DNA of 64,000 bases, taken from contig JAJUBI010000003.1 of assembly GCA_022419385.1 (NCBI GenBank), forward strand, positions 4,526,001 through 4,590,000, given 5' to 3'. A model generated the notes under the pieces. The model worked only from the letters and a program-made list of their open reading frames with translations. It was not told the DNA's origin and did not search any database. The DNA is from Paraconiothyrium sp. Pb-2020. Lineage: Eukaryota; Ascomycota; Dothideomycetes; Pleosporales; Didymosphaeriaceae. Below are positions 1 through 12,986 of this stretch, in pieces. Position 1 is the stretch's first letter. Every line of letters begins with the position of its first letter. The position numbers were made by a program, and so were the translations under genes.

Positions 1-764
1 TTCTGAAGCTCTGCACGGTTCGGTCTAGTTGCCGTAGCTAGATGCCCCTGCGCCTGTCATTCTGGACTCAAGCAGCTAAGTGGGAACACCTGTCGAACTT
101 GACTGCGCTGAGTCCTGCAAAGCGTGGTGAGGTGAATTTATAGCGCATTGTACATGCGAAGGTACATATGCACGTCAGGAGAGGCCAACCAGACCCCTGT
201 CACCACTACACGATCGGACTCAGGGGCATCGGAGGCGGAGGCGTGCAAGGCCAGCAGTCGAGCGCTGACGGCTGGACAATGGGAAGCAGCCCTCAGCGCC
301 GCGCTGTGACGGGCAATTTGTCAAGCGCATCCCCGAGTCGCCGGCCGTCGACGTGGAAGACACATCCTTGTTGGCTGCGCTGTCTTCATCAAGGCGTCGT
401 CGTGCTGCTGTCGCCCGTGTCGATCATTGATCCTTGGCGGATAGTGCTCCTGCTCAGTCCGCGTCCCAGAAAACCGTTGCGCTCTCCTCCTCCGCTATCC
501 AACGTCCTTCTACCCTCCTCCACGCTGTCCGAGCGCCTGTGACCCGCCTGAAGAGATATGTGCGCGCCGGCTAATGCGCCATCCGTTTGACACTCGCGCT
601 GCTCGCTGTCTCAGTCCCGCTGTCTACCAGCCCCCGGCTGTTGCGATTCCGCCCACGAGCCCACCACCACGACGACTCCCGCCCCCATAGTATACACATA
701 TCGAATGCGTCTTTGAGGGCGCCCAAATCCACTTTAACATCGCCCTGGGCGCAATCCCGCCGCC
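1..764. promoter_or_regulatory. Upstream region of the kelch gene
   Basis: No convincing gene is seen here. The last 250 bases before the kelch start are rich in C and CT runs, as is common in promoters and 5' leaders of filamentous fungi. An open frame at 168-542 is arginine, serine and proline rich, lacks domain features and looks like chance. Confidence 0.4.
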
Positions 765-3700
765 ATGTCATTTCTATTCGGAAAGAAAAACAAGCAGCCC
801 AGCGGTGCCCTCCCGCCCGCAACACGGGACATTGGCTCGTCGCATGGCCCGCCACCAGCAAACTCGCAGATACCCGCGCCGAACGGTACAGGCGCACGCG
901 AAGTCGCCGAGAAGCCTAGGAGTGGATCGGGTACACAGAATTCCACACCCGGTAACAATAGTGTGAACAATAGCCTCAGCTCGCTGAACGCTGGCAATAC
1001 AGCGAGCCCCGAACCCAAGGCCCTCCGCGACCAAGCAAATGCAGATTTCGCGGTATGTACCTCTTTCATTGCCTCCAGCACCCTTGGACACCTGCAGAAG
1101 CCTGCTTGCGATGTGATGCTGAAAGCTAATTTCATTGTGCAGGGTGCAAGAAACACTCGCGGCCCTCCAGAGACGTCACCATACCCATGGAGCACTCGCC
1201 GATTGAACTTTACGACGAGCGGCTCGCCCTTTCCCCGATATGGCGCCGCCATCAATTCGTCCACCGGCTCTGCTGGCGTCATATACATCATGGGCGGGCT
1301 TGTTGGAGGTGCTACCGTCAAGGGCGATCTCTGGGTGGCAGAAATGGGGAACGGAAGCATGGGTTGCTACCCCATCTCTACGACTGGCGATGGCCCCGGT
1401 CCTAGAGTAGGCCATGCCAGCCTCCTGGTCGGTAATGCATTCATCGTATTTGGAGGAGACACGAAGCTGGACGAAAATGACGACCTGGATGACACACTAT
1501 ATCTGTTGAACACATGTAGGTCATGTAAAAAGTTGTCATTCTTGCCATACTGACTGTGTTTAGCAACTAAACACTGGTCCAGAGCACTACCACAGGGTCC
1601 ACGGCCAACAGGTCGATACGGGCACACGCTGAATATCCTGGGGTCCAAGATATACATTTTCGGAGGTCAGGTCGAAGGCTTCTTTTTTAATGACCTAGTC
1701 GCCTTTGATCTCAACTCACTACAATCTTCGTCAAGTAGGTGGGAGGTACTGCTTCCCAATCAAAAAGAAGGAACCGTGTCATCGCCCCAAGGTCGCTCGC
1801 CGCCCGCCCGAACAAATCACTCTGTCGTCACCTGGAACGATAAGCTCTTTCTCTTTGGTGGCACGGACGGTGTCACCTGGTTCAACGATGTCTGGACCTA
1901 CGATCCCCGCTCAAACAGTTGGAGTGAGCTTGAGTGCATTGGTTACATACCAGTTGCCCGTGAAGGCCATTCCGCGACTCTTGTCAATGACACCATGTAT
2001 GTCTTTGGTGGTCGGACTCAAGACGGCGTTGACCTTGGAGACCTCGCGGCCTTCAGGATATCCTCTCGTAGGTGGTACATGTTCCAGAATATGGGTCATT
2101 CTCCATCCCCCCGTTCAGGTCACAGCATGACCGCGTTTGGCAAACATGTTATAGTAGTGGCTGGTGAGCCATCGTCATCTGTTGCCGACAAGAATGAGTT
2201 GAGCCTTGCCTACGTTCTGGATACTTCTAAGATAAGATATCCGCCAAACGAAGCACCGCCTCCGCAACCGGGTCCAAACGCTCCGAGAAAATTGAGTGGC
2301 AGTGACAGGACCAACATTCCACAAGGAAAAGCTGGCTCGCCTCCCACTCGTGGAAGCATGATGCCCAGCGCGCAAGAACCCAGACCACAAGATCTCATAA
2401 TGAACGGTGCTGGACCAGTTGGATCTCGACTACCACGCGCGGCAGGCCCGGCGCCTTCAGGACCACCTCCATTACAACAAGCACCTCAACCACGTGGGCC
2501 CCCACCAACAAGTGGTCCTCGAAGCAAAACACCCACCAAGGGTGAGAGAGGCTATGGGCCGCCGTTAGACACCCGCGGAGCATCGTTCGAGCGAGAGAAC
2601 ATATCTCCTAGCACAAGGGAGAGTCCAGCCGGACTAGCCGGTGCTGAAGCACAACAGTCACTAGATCAGGTAGCTGTCAACGGAGCCAGGAAGATGTCAG
2701 AAGGTGGGCAGAGTCAACCCAAAGAGTCCTTGGACACTTCTCGATCAGGAAGCCTTGTATCAAGAAGTACTTCCAAGTCGCATCGCCCTCAACATTCATT
2801 AGAGAGTATCGAGCAAGCCGCATCGAGACGGTCCAACGAGAACCAGCAACGTGCGATCAGTCGGGAAGCCGAAAGACCAGTGGATAGTGGAGTTGGCGCG
2901 TCACCTGCGATCACACAGCTGAACAACGAAATGAACCAGCAACTCGAGACATTGAAGGTGCGGAACGCTTGGTACGCTTCTGAGCTTGCTCTTGCCCGCA
3001 AGGCGGGATATAATCCAGGTACAGCCACCAGCCCTGTAATTGATGAGCGATCAGCAGAAGCCTTCGGTGACGAGGAGAAGCCTTTGTTTGAAGCGCTTCT
3101 CAAGATGAAGAACGAATTGGAAAGGGTGCAGGCTTCTATCAAATCACAGGGCGATGACGCTGCTCGTAGGATCGCTGAGGTCGAAAGGCAACGGGATGCA
3201 GCTATCAGCGAAGCTATCTATGCGAAAGCGAAACTAGCTGCACACGGTGGTGGCAGTCAAGGAGGCACCCCTCAGCCCGACGCCACGCGCAGTACCGCTA
3301 CCCCTGACATGGACCGTGTGGCCGACATCAACCGTCGCTTGGCTGCGTCACTGGCTGCTCAAAGCGATCTTGCCATCAAGCTGGAAAAGCTGACGTACGA
3401 GGTCGAGGCTGAACGCAGAGCGAAGCAATTGGCAGACGACACTGCAGAAGCTGCCCAGAAGCGAGTACAAGAACTTGACTCTTCGCATCAAAAGAACTCT
3501 GCTGAACTCGAAGGATTGCGAGCTGCATTACATGAAGCAGAGCAGATAGCGAGGGAAGCCACAGCGAGCGCAGCGGAAGCCGAGGCTGCATCGAAGCTCC
3601 TGTCTGTTGACAAGAACGAGCTGCACAGCAAATTTACAAGAGCTTTGGAAGATTCCAGAAATCATGCATCTGTTTTACAATCACTTAAGGATGCTTTATC

Positions 3701-5396
3701 CGCCTCGTCGGATAAGTCTGGCCTACTAGAGAAGCAATTGGAGGACGAACGATTCCAACGGGAAAGCTTGCGACAGAAGCTGGCTCAGCTGCGCGCAGAG
3801 CACGAAAACCAAACCACCGAATTGGAAGCGGCGTCACAAAAGCTCCACGATACCGAAGAACTTGCAGAGAAGTATGCTGAAGAGGCACGTCTGCACCGCC
3901 AGGCTGTGCTCAACGGTCTCGGCCAGATTACCAATCGCGATGAAGGGACTAACGAAGCAATGGACGAGCGTGTCACTATTCTTCAACAACAGGTCGAAGC
4001 TGCGAATGTAATGGTGCGCAAGAATCAAACAGCAGCGGATGCAGCATCCGAGAAACTGCGGCGAGCAGAAGAGAGAATTGCTGGTCTAGAAGCATATCAG
4101 GAGCAGTCCAGCAGGGAAGGACTGAACATTCGCAAGCAGCTGCAGCAAGCAATGCGAGACATGCAGGCTGCCGAAGCTGAGAAGGCCGAATTGCAACAGC
4201 AACATGAGCGATTGCGACTAGACAGCAATGCCTTCGAAGTACAGCTCAAGACGCTAAAGAATCTCCTCGAAGAAAGAGGCGTAAGCGCCGTTGACGCGCG
4301 CCGCTCCAGAGTGTTGGATAGCCCTAGCTCTAGGTTCGGAACGCCTGAGCTCAATCGTGTACGTGAACTGGAACAGCAGATCGACTCTATGGGCAAGGCG
4401 CACGAAGAGCTGCGATCCGCATTTGAGCAGCGCGAGCATAATGTAAGCCAACAATGGGAAGAGAAACTGCAGGCACTGCACAACGATCACCAGGCTGCTG
4501 TAAAGTATCTTCGGGGTACGGAGAAGATGCTCACCAAGATGAAGGCGGAGCTCGACCGATACAAGCAAGAAAAGGCCAAACTTGAGGCGGAGCTCGCGCA
4601 AACACGGTCAGCGTCGCGAAGCCCAACTAAGGAGCAATCTGCAGAGTGGGAAGCGGAGCGTGAGGTGCTACGCCACCAAATCTCCTCCACAGAAGAGAGC
4701 ATGAAGTCTTCGGTCTCGAGGCTTGAGTCCCAGCTCTCTGCCCTACAGACTGATTTGGCCACTGCGCAACAGGAAGCTGCAGCTGCGACTAAGAAGCTCA
4801 ACGATGCGGAACTTTCGGCCCAGCAATCACGCGCAGATTTAGAAACTCTACGTGTCCAGAACGCGGAGTTGGACGAGCGGGCTCGCGAAGCCGAGACTCG
4901 CGTACAGATGTTTCTGAACCAGTTCGAGACGTCTGTTGACAATTACCGCCGTCAATCTCAACCTAACGGACAGGCTCGGGGGCACCGCCCACACGATAGC
5001 ATCGCTTCGGGCGAATCGCTGTATAGTGACGAGGGCACTGCGACTCCTGATGCTGGTAACAGACCTGGCTCAGCGGCCACGCGAAATTCCATGGCGCTCG
5101 ACAATCTCGCTAACGAGCTCGATGCACTCCGAAGCAACTGGGAGACTACCAACAAAGCGTACCGCCTCTCCGACCGCTTTGATTTTGAGCGCACGCCCAC
5201 AAGTGAAAAGGGCGAGTTTAATGAATTTTCAGAGTGGAGACAACGAATGGATATGGATGACGATGAGCACAAGGAAGGCACCAAGAAGCCAGCTGCAAGT
5301 GCGACGCACGACTCGCACGCAACGCCGACTTCACCAACGGCACCTGCACCCAAGGCTGTCTCTCCCACTGGCCCCGGCGGCGCAACCATGATATAA
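765..5396 (+). CDS. teaA: Kelch-repeat cell polarity protein, TeaA/Tea1/Kel1 type
   Basis: Three exons (765-1052, 1143-1515, 1564-5396) give 1497 residues; both introns have GT-AG ends. The N-terminal part carries six kelch-type repeats, seen as (P/A/G)R-x-GH...(Y/F)(I/V)FGG patterns, for example GRYGHTLNI followed by IYIFGG. The motif YPWSTRRLN just before the first repeat is characteristic of this family. A serine, proline and glutamine rich linker follows, then a coiled coil of roughly 600 residues rich in E, A, Q, K and R heptads. Family members are cell-end markers that ride microtubule plus ends and organise polarised growth at the hyphal tip through partners such as TeaR/Mod5 and formin. 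The tail after the coil is low complexity. The start is the first ATG before a short lysine-rich leader. The identification is firm; the specific role in this species is inferred. Confidence 0.9.
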
Positions 5397-6691
5397 ACGA
5401 CTGCTATGGCGTTCAACGGATTCATTCTGGATACTAGAGAACCGGATCGAGTACCGATATCTTTTTCTTCTCCTGGCTTTCTCGGATCGTCTCTTGGTTT
5501 CGCCCTTTTCGCACATATATGCCCGCCCGCTACCCATGTTTTGTGTACGCAGAGGCTGTTTCCGTTCCCGTATTATACCATTTCCTCTTTATTGCTGGCT
5601 TGTGCCATGCATGCTCTAATTCGTAACTCTCCCTAATGTTCTTCTGTAGTATTTTCTGTGTTTCGGTTATAGGGATGGGATGGAATGGGGTTGTTTGTGA
5701 CGATTGTCTGTCTGGTGTTTAATGAATGGCTTGCGAGAATACCGTAGGGCGAAGGGAATACCATTGTTGTTTGTGTAAAGCGAACGTTGACTGTGTTTAT
5801 TGGCTAGATGTGGCGGGTGACGTCAGCGCGTAACACTTCCCTTCCCTCGTTTCTGAATTGCACATCGATGCAGAACAGCACCGACGTTGGATCAGTCACC
5901 TCCCACGGACTCTGACTTTAGCTTTGAGTTACTGATGTTTGTCCACAAGTTCTCTTCATCGACTTGCATTACGCTTCCTATTCTAGGCATCGATGTAACG
6001 GAAAAGTACTCGCAGGTGAACGTCCTCCCCGTAGCGTTATTAAGGCCCTGGATGATGTCTGAACGGTTGCTCCCATATTAATAATTTGTTCCTCGTGCTC
6101 TATTACTTGCTTGAAGACATCTGTAAAGCATTGATGTAGTTACGGTTCTGTTGAGTCGGAGCGACGTTTCCACTGTGAATCGTCGCTCCGACGCAACAGA
6201 ACCCTAACTCCATAAGAGGTTATCAAGCAAGGTCTAGAGTGCAATCCACAAAATTCTGATGTAGGAGCAATAGTGGACAAATTGCCATAAGATGACTACG
6301 TAGGGTTTACAAGGCTTCCATAGCTGGGTGGACCTTGGCGCGTTGTGGCGCGGGTGTCTGCCTGGCGAAGAGCAGGCACCCACCTGTCGCGCGACATTGT
6401 CGCGCAGGCAGGTGATCCGCCTTTCCCTTCTTTGCTGCCGGCCTGAAAACAGCCGAAACATCACTGTATACTCGGTCATGGCTGGCATAATGGTATGAGA
6501 CGCTGTTCGTATAAGAGTGCGCTTCAGACCGCTCTTCCTCAATTTGTCAACCATTCTACTGCATCTTCGCGTAGACCCTACTACGGAAGGAACAAACAAC
6601 TTCAAATCAATTCGATCCCTCCGAATTCCTCCCATTCAAATCTTTCGATTCCTCCGACTCCATCCCTTCGCATTACACTCCATCCTTTGTC
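5397..6691. other. Intergenic region
   Basis: This holds the 3' flank of the kelch gene and the promoter of the ankyrin gene. The last 100 bases before 6692 are CT-rich. The only distinct structure is the inverted repeat at 6134-6213. No gene is supported. Confidence 0.5.
6134..6213. repeat. Near-perfect inverted repeat (hairpin)
   Basis: Two arms of 33 bases (6134-6166 and 6181-6213) are reverse complements with three mismatches and are separated by a 14-base loop. The inner 28 bases have two mismatches and contain GTCGGAGCGACG against its complement. It lies about 740 bases after the kelch stop, so it is unlikely to be a simple terminator. It may be a short foldback element or a structured RNA. 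Confidence 0.85.
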
Positions 6692-9600
6692 ATGGCCTCC
6701 CAAACTCAGCTGCCAGACGTGCCGGTGAAGCACGCGGACTTCATCTCCCACATCGAATCTCACCCCGATACACCATTGCTCGAGCTCCTTGAGCCATACA
6801 AACAATATGACGCAAAGCTTCGTGAAGTATTCGCCCAGGAACCGAATCATCCTGTGCTGGCGAACCAGCATCTCAATGTTGTTCCTGTCTTCAATGGTCA
6901 CTCTTCCAGTCTTCGCATCCGAGAGCGAGATCTGGACTCAGAGTCGCAAGAAGAGAAGGAACGATACATCATGCCGCTCAACGCGGACGAACGACGCCCG
7001 AAAGATTCGCCCGCCATTGTACAGGAGATCAAGGACTTTCAGCAAAACTTCGCGTTGTTTTGCGAGAGTTCTCTGGTGGATTTGGATTGGAGTAATGTCG
7101 TCGCTGCTGGGTCCAGCGTGGTCACATGTTTATTGCCTGTTCCAGACCAAGCTAGTAAGTCGAAAAAGGCGCTGAGGCAGTACTATCACGAGACGATTGC
7201 ACCGGCGAGTGATGTGGATCTATTCATCTATGGACTCAACGAGGAGGAGGCTGTGAAGAAGATCATTGAGATCGAGCAACGTATCAAAGATTCTATCCTG
7301 ACGGAGACCACGACCATCCGGACGAAGAATGCTATCACCATTGCCAGTCAATATCCGACTCGCCACATTCAGATCGTACTACGCATCTACAAGTCGATTT
7401 CAGAGATCCTGACCGGCTTCGACGTCGATTGCTCTTGCGCAGCCTACGATGGCAAGCAAGTGTGGGCCGCGCCTCGCGCCTTGACCGCATACATGACCCA
7501 GGCCAACACCATTGACTTGACGCGCCGCTCGCCATCTTATGAGAGCCGCCTGTCTAAATATTCTCATCGCGGCTTTGAGGTGTACTGGCCTATGCTGGAA
7601 CGCTCACGCATTGACCCTACAATCTTCGAGCGCAACTTCGCACGTACTGTCGGTCTTGCAAGGCTTCTCGTGCTGGAGCGACTTCCAACAAAGTCGGAAC
7701 GGGAGGCGTATATGGATGAGCGTAGAAGAGAACGTGGGCGCCCATCTATCAACCGGTATCGGAATTTTGCGTTGCAGGATAACATCAAGGATAGGTATGA
7801 GGATGAGGTTGCCGAGTGGGTTGAGCAAGAGGATGTGTCGGACTATCGTAAGTCCTTCAATAACACACTGTCAGATGGTTTGCCCTAACCCGTCGTCAGA
7901 TACCTTCACCATCCCCTACGGACCGAAGTACCATGCCAAGAAGATCGAGAAGCTCTTGTACACCAAAGATTTGCTCCTAAACTCTGAATGGAACAAACCA
8001 AAGGATCGCGAGGTAAACCTGCATCGTCATCCTGCCTTCTTCGGATATGCAGAAGATGTCATCAGCGACTGCTGCGGCTTCTGCCCAGAACCAGTGACGC
8101 CTGAGGAATATGATGTTGCAGAAGAAGAGGCGAAGATCTACGTTTCTGGCAAGATCGCTTTCATCAAGGACGATCCAGGACGTCAAGCGATTGGTTCATT
8201 CAATCCCATTACCGACGATGACTGGACTGAGATGGCTTACGTCGGCAACACTGCTCGATTGTGTCAAGCCATCGTTGATGAAGATCTGGAGCATGTGGTG
8301 GATTGGCTAGAGCAGGAGGGATCCGATCCTAATTGCCGTGACTACAGTGAGTACTCCCATGCACCGCTTTTGAGAGTGCTTACTTACCTACTGCAGCCGG
8401 TCGCACGCCATTGCACTTGGCAGTAACCTCTTCGACCCCTGAGATCGTCCGCGCACTAATCGATCATGGCGCCCGTCTTGTGGCCCGTCTTGCCGACGGA
8501 AGAACAGCCCTTCATTTGGCCGCGGCCCGTGGAAATGTGGAGATGGTCCGAATGATCATGCAGAAGAGTGAGGAAAATGAAGAAGAAGAGGCCAAGAAAG
8601 AGGACATTCGAAAGAAGGCGCGTATGGCTGAAAGGGAAGCTAACAAAGGTGTGACTGGTGAGCAATCAACACCAGTTAAGGAGGGGGAAGATGATAGCGA
8701 CGTCGACATCATTGAGAAAGACGAGGCCGAATCTGATGATGAAGCACGTACGACTACGACTGAGAAGTCCTATGTTAAGGTCAAAGAAGGGGAGCAGAAG
8801 ACGGACGACGCGGTTCCCGAGGAAGACGAGGATGATCCAGATGTTTACGATGTGAACGTCCTGGCATGGGATCTGCAATGCTCGCCGCTTCATCTTGCGA
8901 TCTTAAATGGACATGTGGACGTCGTCAAGGAACTCGTCCAGTCATTTGGTGCCGATGTCCTTCTGCCTATCAAGCTTCTCAATCAGCACGACAAGTCGCC
9001 TAGGGGTGCTATTTTGACCCTGGTGCTGTCCCTGAACCTTCCACTAGAAAAAGCCAAAGAGATGACCAAGACACTGCTGAGCCTGGGTGCGACTTCCGCC
9101 CAAGCTGACACCAAGCAGCTCACCGCGCTCCACGTCTCGATTAAGGAGCCTTCCATACTCGACACTTTGATAAATGATGACGAACCGGCAGCGAAGCGCG
9201 CGATCAATCATCTTGCTATCTTCGGATCATCTTACAACCCGTCTGCGCGAAGCCCTCTGATGAGTGCAATTTACTTAGGGAACGGACTCGCCGCGTTGAA
9301 GCTGCTTGAATCTGGGGCCGAGCCCAACATAGATTTCAAAACCTGGATGAAATCTGTGGAGACTCAATTTGCCAACATGTCTCGGTATGACTCGGCACAG
9401 AATCACAGTGCGTTCACACGAGACGTCGAGCAGCCGATCATACTAGCAGTCGAAAACGAGCTTCCGGACATTGCGCTTCGTCTCGTGGACAGGGGTGTGG
9501 ATCTCGACATCCTCACTAGATTTACCAAGCAGAACCTGGAAAACCGCTACAACTACAATCAAAACGGCATGGGGTCGTTGCTTGATGTTGTTCGAAGGAA

Positions 9601-12291
9601 GATTACCAGCCTTCGCGCCGAAGTCCGTGGTGGCAAAGAGCCAGCGAAGCCCTCGTACCCTCACATCAACGTCAAGGAGGGAGTCGACTACCTGGAACGC
9701 ATCGAGCCCGGCACGTACAAGCATTTCGTCGCCCAAATTCAAATTGCTCGCGCAAAAGAAGAGGATAAGCGATCCAGGGATAGATATGAGGAGCAGTGCA
9801 AGATCAACTCTTTCACTGAGCGCAGGGGCTGGCAAGAAAGGACCGAAGCGATCGAAGCGTTGGCGAAGAAGTTCGAGGAGCTTGAGCAAACTTTGGTCAG
9901 CAAGGGCGCGAAGACGTTTAAGGAGCTGCGTCCAGATATCAATTTTAATAAGGATAATGGTCACATGAACTACGGCTACCAACCAACCCCACCGACTCCT
10001 TTCGAGGTCAGGTTCGACTTCTCCGTGCATGATCTCACGGACGATACTCGGGCTGCCTATGCCAGACTGTAAGTACTGCACTATCTGACCGTTATAGTTT
10101 CTCACAGGTGTTCAGATTTCAAGCGGCCTGGGATAACGACCTCGAAACGATCAAGGCCTTGACCCTAGCTCCGTGGGAAGGTAATGACCCGCTCAGGATT
10201 AGTATCCAAGACGGCGAATTCAACAGCATCTTCGGAATCACGATTCTTCGTGGTCATCGTGACCTTGCACGAGCACTCGTTGAAATCTGTTATGCGCAAT
10301 ACCAGCCACCGGAAGAAGATGATGTCAAGAAGTCACGCTACCGACTTGCGAACGAGGACGAAGACGACGAGAGTGAAAGGAGCGACGTTGCCCTGTACGA
10401 AGAGATCGTTGATGATAAGTTCACAATTGAGAACATCGGCGAGCTTTCGACACAGGTGAAGAGCAAAGTTTCGCCTCTTCAGTTCATGGCAACGAGGGTC
10501 CAGACTTGGAATTACGTCAAGTACTTCGTCCCTGAAATGCAGATCACCTGCGGCATTGATAACCGCAAGATCGACATCCCAGGTAGAATGGATTCTACAT
10601 GTGACATAGGATCCTGGGCTGTGATCACGAACGACAAGTCGTTGTTTTCTTTCCTCCTTGATCTGGACGTTGAGTGGACAGATCGCTTGGCTAGGAGGCT
10701 CGATGGGTCCTCCGGCATACCCTCCTTCTCCGGGTGTGATTTCCAGCTGGCTATTGAATATGGACGTACGGAGCTGCTTGCTGATATGATCAAGCACTCA
10801 GGGGCGGGGATCGAGCTGGAGTCGCTTGTCAAAAATTCTGGCGTCAAGTACCGCGAGAAGCCCAAGTATTACCAGGGTCTCAGTGTCAGTACACTCAGCC
10901 CCTCTGCATCGACCTCCAAGGCTAACGAATTTAGGTACATGGAAAGAAGCGTCCCGGTTGGATCAATGCCGCTCGTGGCACCTATTCGCAAGGCGTCTCT
11001 GACAGCGAACCTCCACTGTTGAGCGCCGCTTTCAAGGGAAGCCTTCAGAGTGTGGAGTGGTTCCTCAGTGATGCGCCAGCCCGCCACTATCTTGATTTTG
11101 CCGAAGCATACAAGCATGATAGGTACATTGAGCATCTCAACAAGAATGCAGGCGGCTTCGAAAGGCTGCTCAGGAAGTGGTTGGGCACTCGACGTAAGTC
11201 GTCCGATAGCCTTGATGGAGACAGGATGCTAACTCATGCTAGGTGAGCTCGCACTGCATCTTGCAGTGATGGCAATTCCGAGACCGGAATCCTTGAAGCT
11301 CGTCAAATACCTCCTCGACACCATGCCCGAATCCCTAGAAGTCAAGTCCACAGACGGATATACACCTCTCCTGCTCGCATTTTCGCTCCACCGTTTCAGC
11401 GCTGCCCAACTACTCATCGAAGCGGGCGCAGACCAGACTGCGCGTACGTCCACAGGCTCTAACCTCCTGGACGTACTCCTTGTCGCTCCCTACTCGAATT
11501 CCGTGAACATGACCTTTGATGATAAACCCCTGCTCAACAGCCTGCTGGGTCTCGTCGATTCTCGGCTCATACCTTCGCTTCTCACAGAACGCACATCCGT
11601 ATTGAATCCCGGATCCCTCACGCCCGTCGCACACTGGATGCAGACACACTGTGGCCACTCGAACCAGGTAGAGTCCCACACCGAAGTCCTCGATACATTG
11701 CTTGACTTCGCCGCCCCGACAAACTATGAGTTCCTCGAGCTACTGGACGCTTCCGGCGACACGCCGCTGCACTGGGCAGTGAAGAACAAGCGCTCCAAGT
11801 GCATCACCGCCATCCTCACGCGTCGCCCTGACCTTCTCTACCGCGAGAACAGCGTCGGTCGGACGCCCCTCGAGATGGCGGAAGATGCGTACCTTGCAGA
11901 CCGCGTACGCGACGCGCCGAACTTCCATACCGGCAACAGTCTGTCTATCACTAGACGCCAAATTGAGAGCTTTGCGGACGACTACGCTCCGTCTGGGAAC
12001 TCACAAAGCGCAGAGCATATCTGGAGCGTTTGCAAAGGTTTCGCAGCTAAGGCGAGCGGGAAGAGGAAGCTGGTGAGCTTGCTGGATGCGAATGAGGTTG
12101 CGAATCGTCTGGCGAAGAGGCATATGGGGAGGAGGAATATGCAGACGCTCACATCGAACGACGACGAGGAAGAAGAGGAGGTGGCGAGGGAGGTGGATGA
12201 GGTGAGGGACTGGTATCGTATGGCTGTGAAGGGAAATGGGAAAGATGAGGATGTGGAAATGGTGGATAGGACGGTTGGTGGAACTGCGTGA
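6692..12291 (+). CDS. Large ankyrin-repeat protein with nucleotidyltransferase-like N-terminal domain
   Basis: Six exons (6692-7847, 7900-8346, 8397-10068, 10116-10884, 10935-11193, 11243-12291) with introns of 47-52 bp give 1783 residues. Residues 139-250 show AAGSSVV (G140-S141), then SDVDLFIYG (D174 and D176) and GFDVDCSCA (D244 and D246), the layout of a nucleotidyltransferase fold. Ankyrin repeats follow the second intron (GRTPLHLAV, GRTALHLAAARGN) and recur near the C-terminus (YTPLLLAFS, DTPLHWAV). An acidic, lysine-rich insert of about 120 residues splits the first repeat block, and the C-terminus is acidic. Proteins of this architecture occur in many filamentous fungi with no settled function. 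The ankyrin repeats are clear; the enzymatic fold is inferred from motif spacing only. The splice joins restore repeat motifs, which supports the model. Confidence 0.85.
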
Positions 12292-12351
12292 GGCGCACGC
12301 GGGTGGGAATGCGTTGTAAGATGAGAGCTGATAGTCGGCGGCACTTGAAAT

Positions 12352-12391
12352 CAGATTAAAGGCAGAGGACGCAGATTAAAGGCAGAGGACG
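12352..12391. repeat. Perfect 20-bp tandem duplication
   Basis: The 20-base unit starting CAGATTAAAGG occurs twice head to tail (12352-12371 and 12372-12391), about 60 bases after the ankyrin stop. It is probably a recent slippage duplication in the 3' flank. Confidence 0.9.
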
Positions 12392-12611
12392 ATCTCTGCA
12401 AGGAAAGCGTGCATTTCTTGAGCCCCAAACATGCTCATATTATCCCCAAGTAGTGCCACAGACATTATCCCGCCACACGAGAATATGAAAACCCAACTTT
12501 CCCTCCCATATGTTTCCATCGCATGGGTATCGAACTCCACCTCAACCCTCTTCCCTCTCCCCTCTCCCTTTCAGTCCCCATCACCCACAACTCTAACCTA
12601 TAACCCGTACC

Positions 12612-12986
12612 TCAGACATGCCCCACCGCCGGCGCCCCCTGCGGCCCCGCCTGGATCCCCTTCCTCTTACTCGCCCTCCTACGCAACAGCAGCATAACGA
12701 TCACCGCGATGATAATCACGACCACAATCGCGATGACGATGCCAGCGATGGCGCCGCCCTTGATCTTCTTGCTCTTGCCTTTCTTGCTGCTCGATTTGCG
12801 CGCGATGAGGTGGAGGAGAGAGGCAGCGGTGCTGTGGGTGTCAGGATGAAGTAAGACTAAGAGGGGATTGCGACCGGCAAGATGGGGTTGGGGAGGGTAT
12901 CAAAGAGGCGTAACTCACTTCGGGTCTTCAAGTGCGCGCTTGAGCAGTTGGACATGCTCCATCGCGGGCTGGATGAGGGCAGGCAT
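12612..12986 (-). CDS. Small single-pass membrane protein, 95 aa, unknown function
   Basis: Two minus-strand exons (12986-12919 and 12831-12612) flank an 87-bp intron with a GTGAGT donor and CACAG acceptor and give 95 residues. Neither exon alone makes a notable open frame. The protein starts MPALIQPAMEHVQLLKRAL, an amphipathic segment, followed by a lysine and serine rich stretch. A strongly hydrophobic helix at about residues 49-72 (GAIAGIVIAIVVVIIIAV) is followed by RRR and a short G/P/A tail. The positive charges on both flanks fit a single-pass anchor, but I do not recognise the family. Support comes from canonical splice sites, a frame-preserving join and a clean helix. The chief doubt is whether it is expressed. 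Confidence 0.65.

Noticed and set aside
168..542. 124-aa open frame before the kelch gene
   Set aside because: Low-complexity Arg/Ser/Pro composition, no motif, and position in a pyrimidine-rich promoter or leader.
4097..4942. Serine/cysteine/arginine-rich minus-strand frames opposite the kelch protein's coiled coil
   Set aside because: They mirror the E/A/Q/K-rich coil codons on the other strand and have no features of their own.
12618..12854. Asp/His-rich plus-strand frame (RDDNHDHNRDDD)
   Set aside because: It is the reverse of the Ile/Val membrane helix of the spliced minus-strand 95-aa gene.
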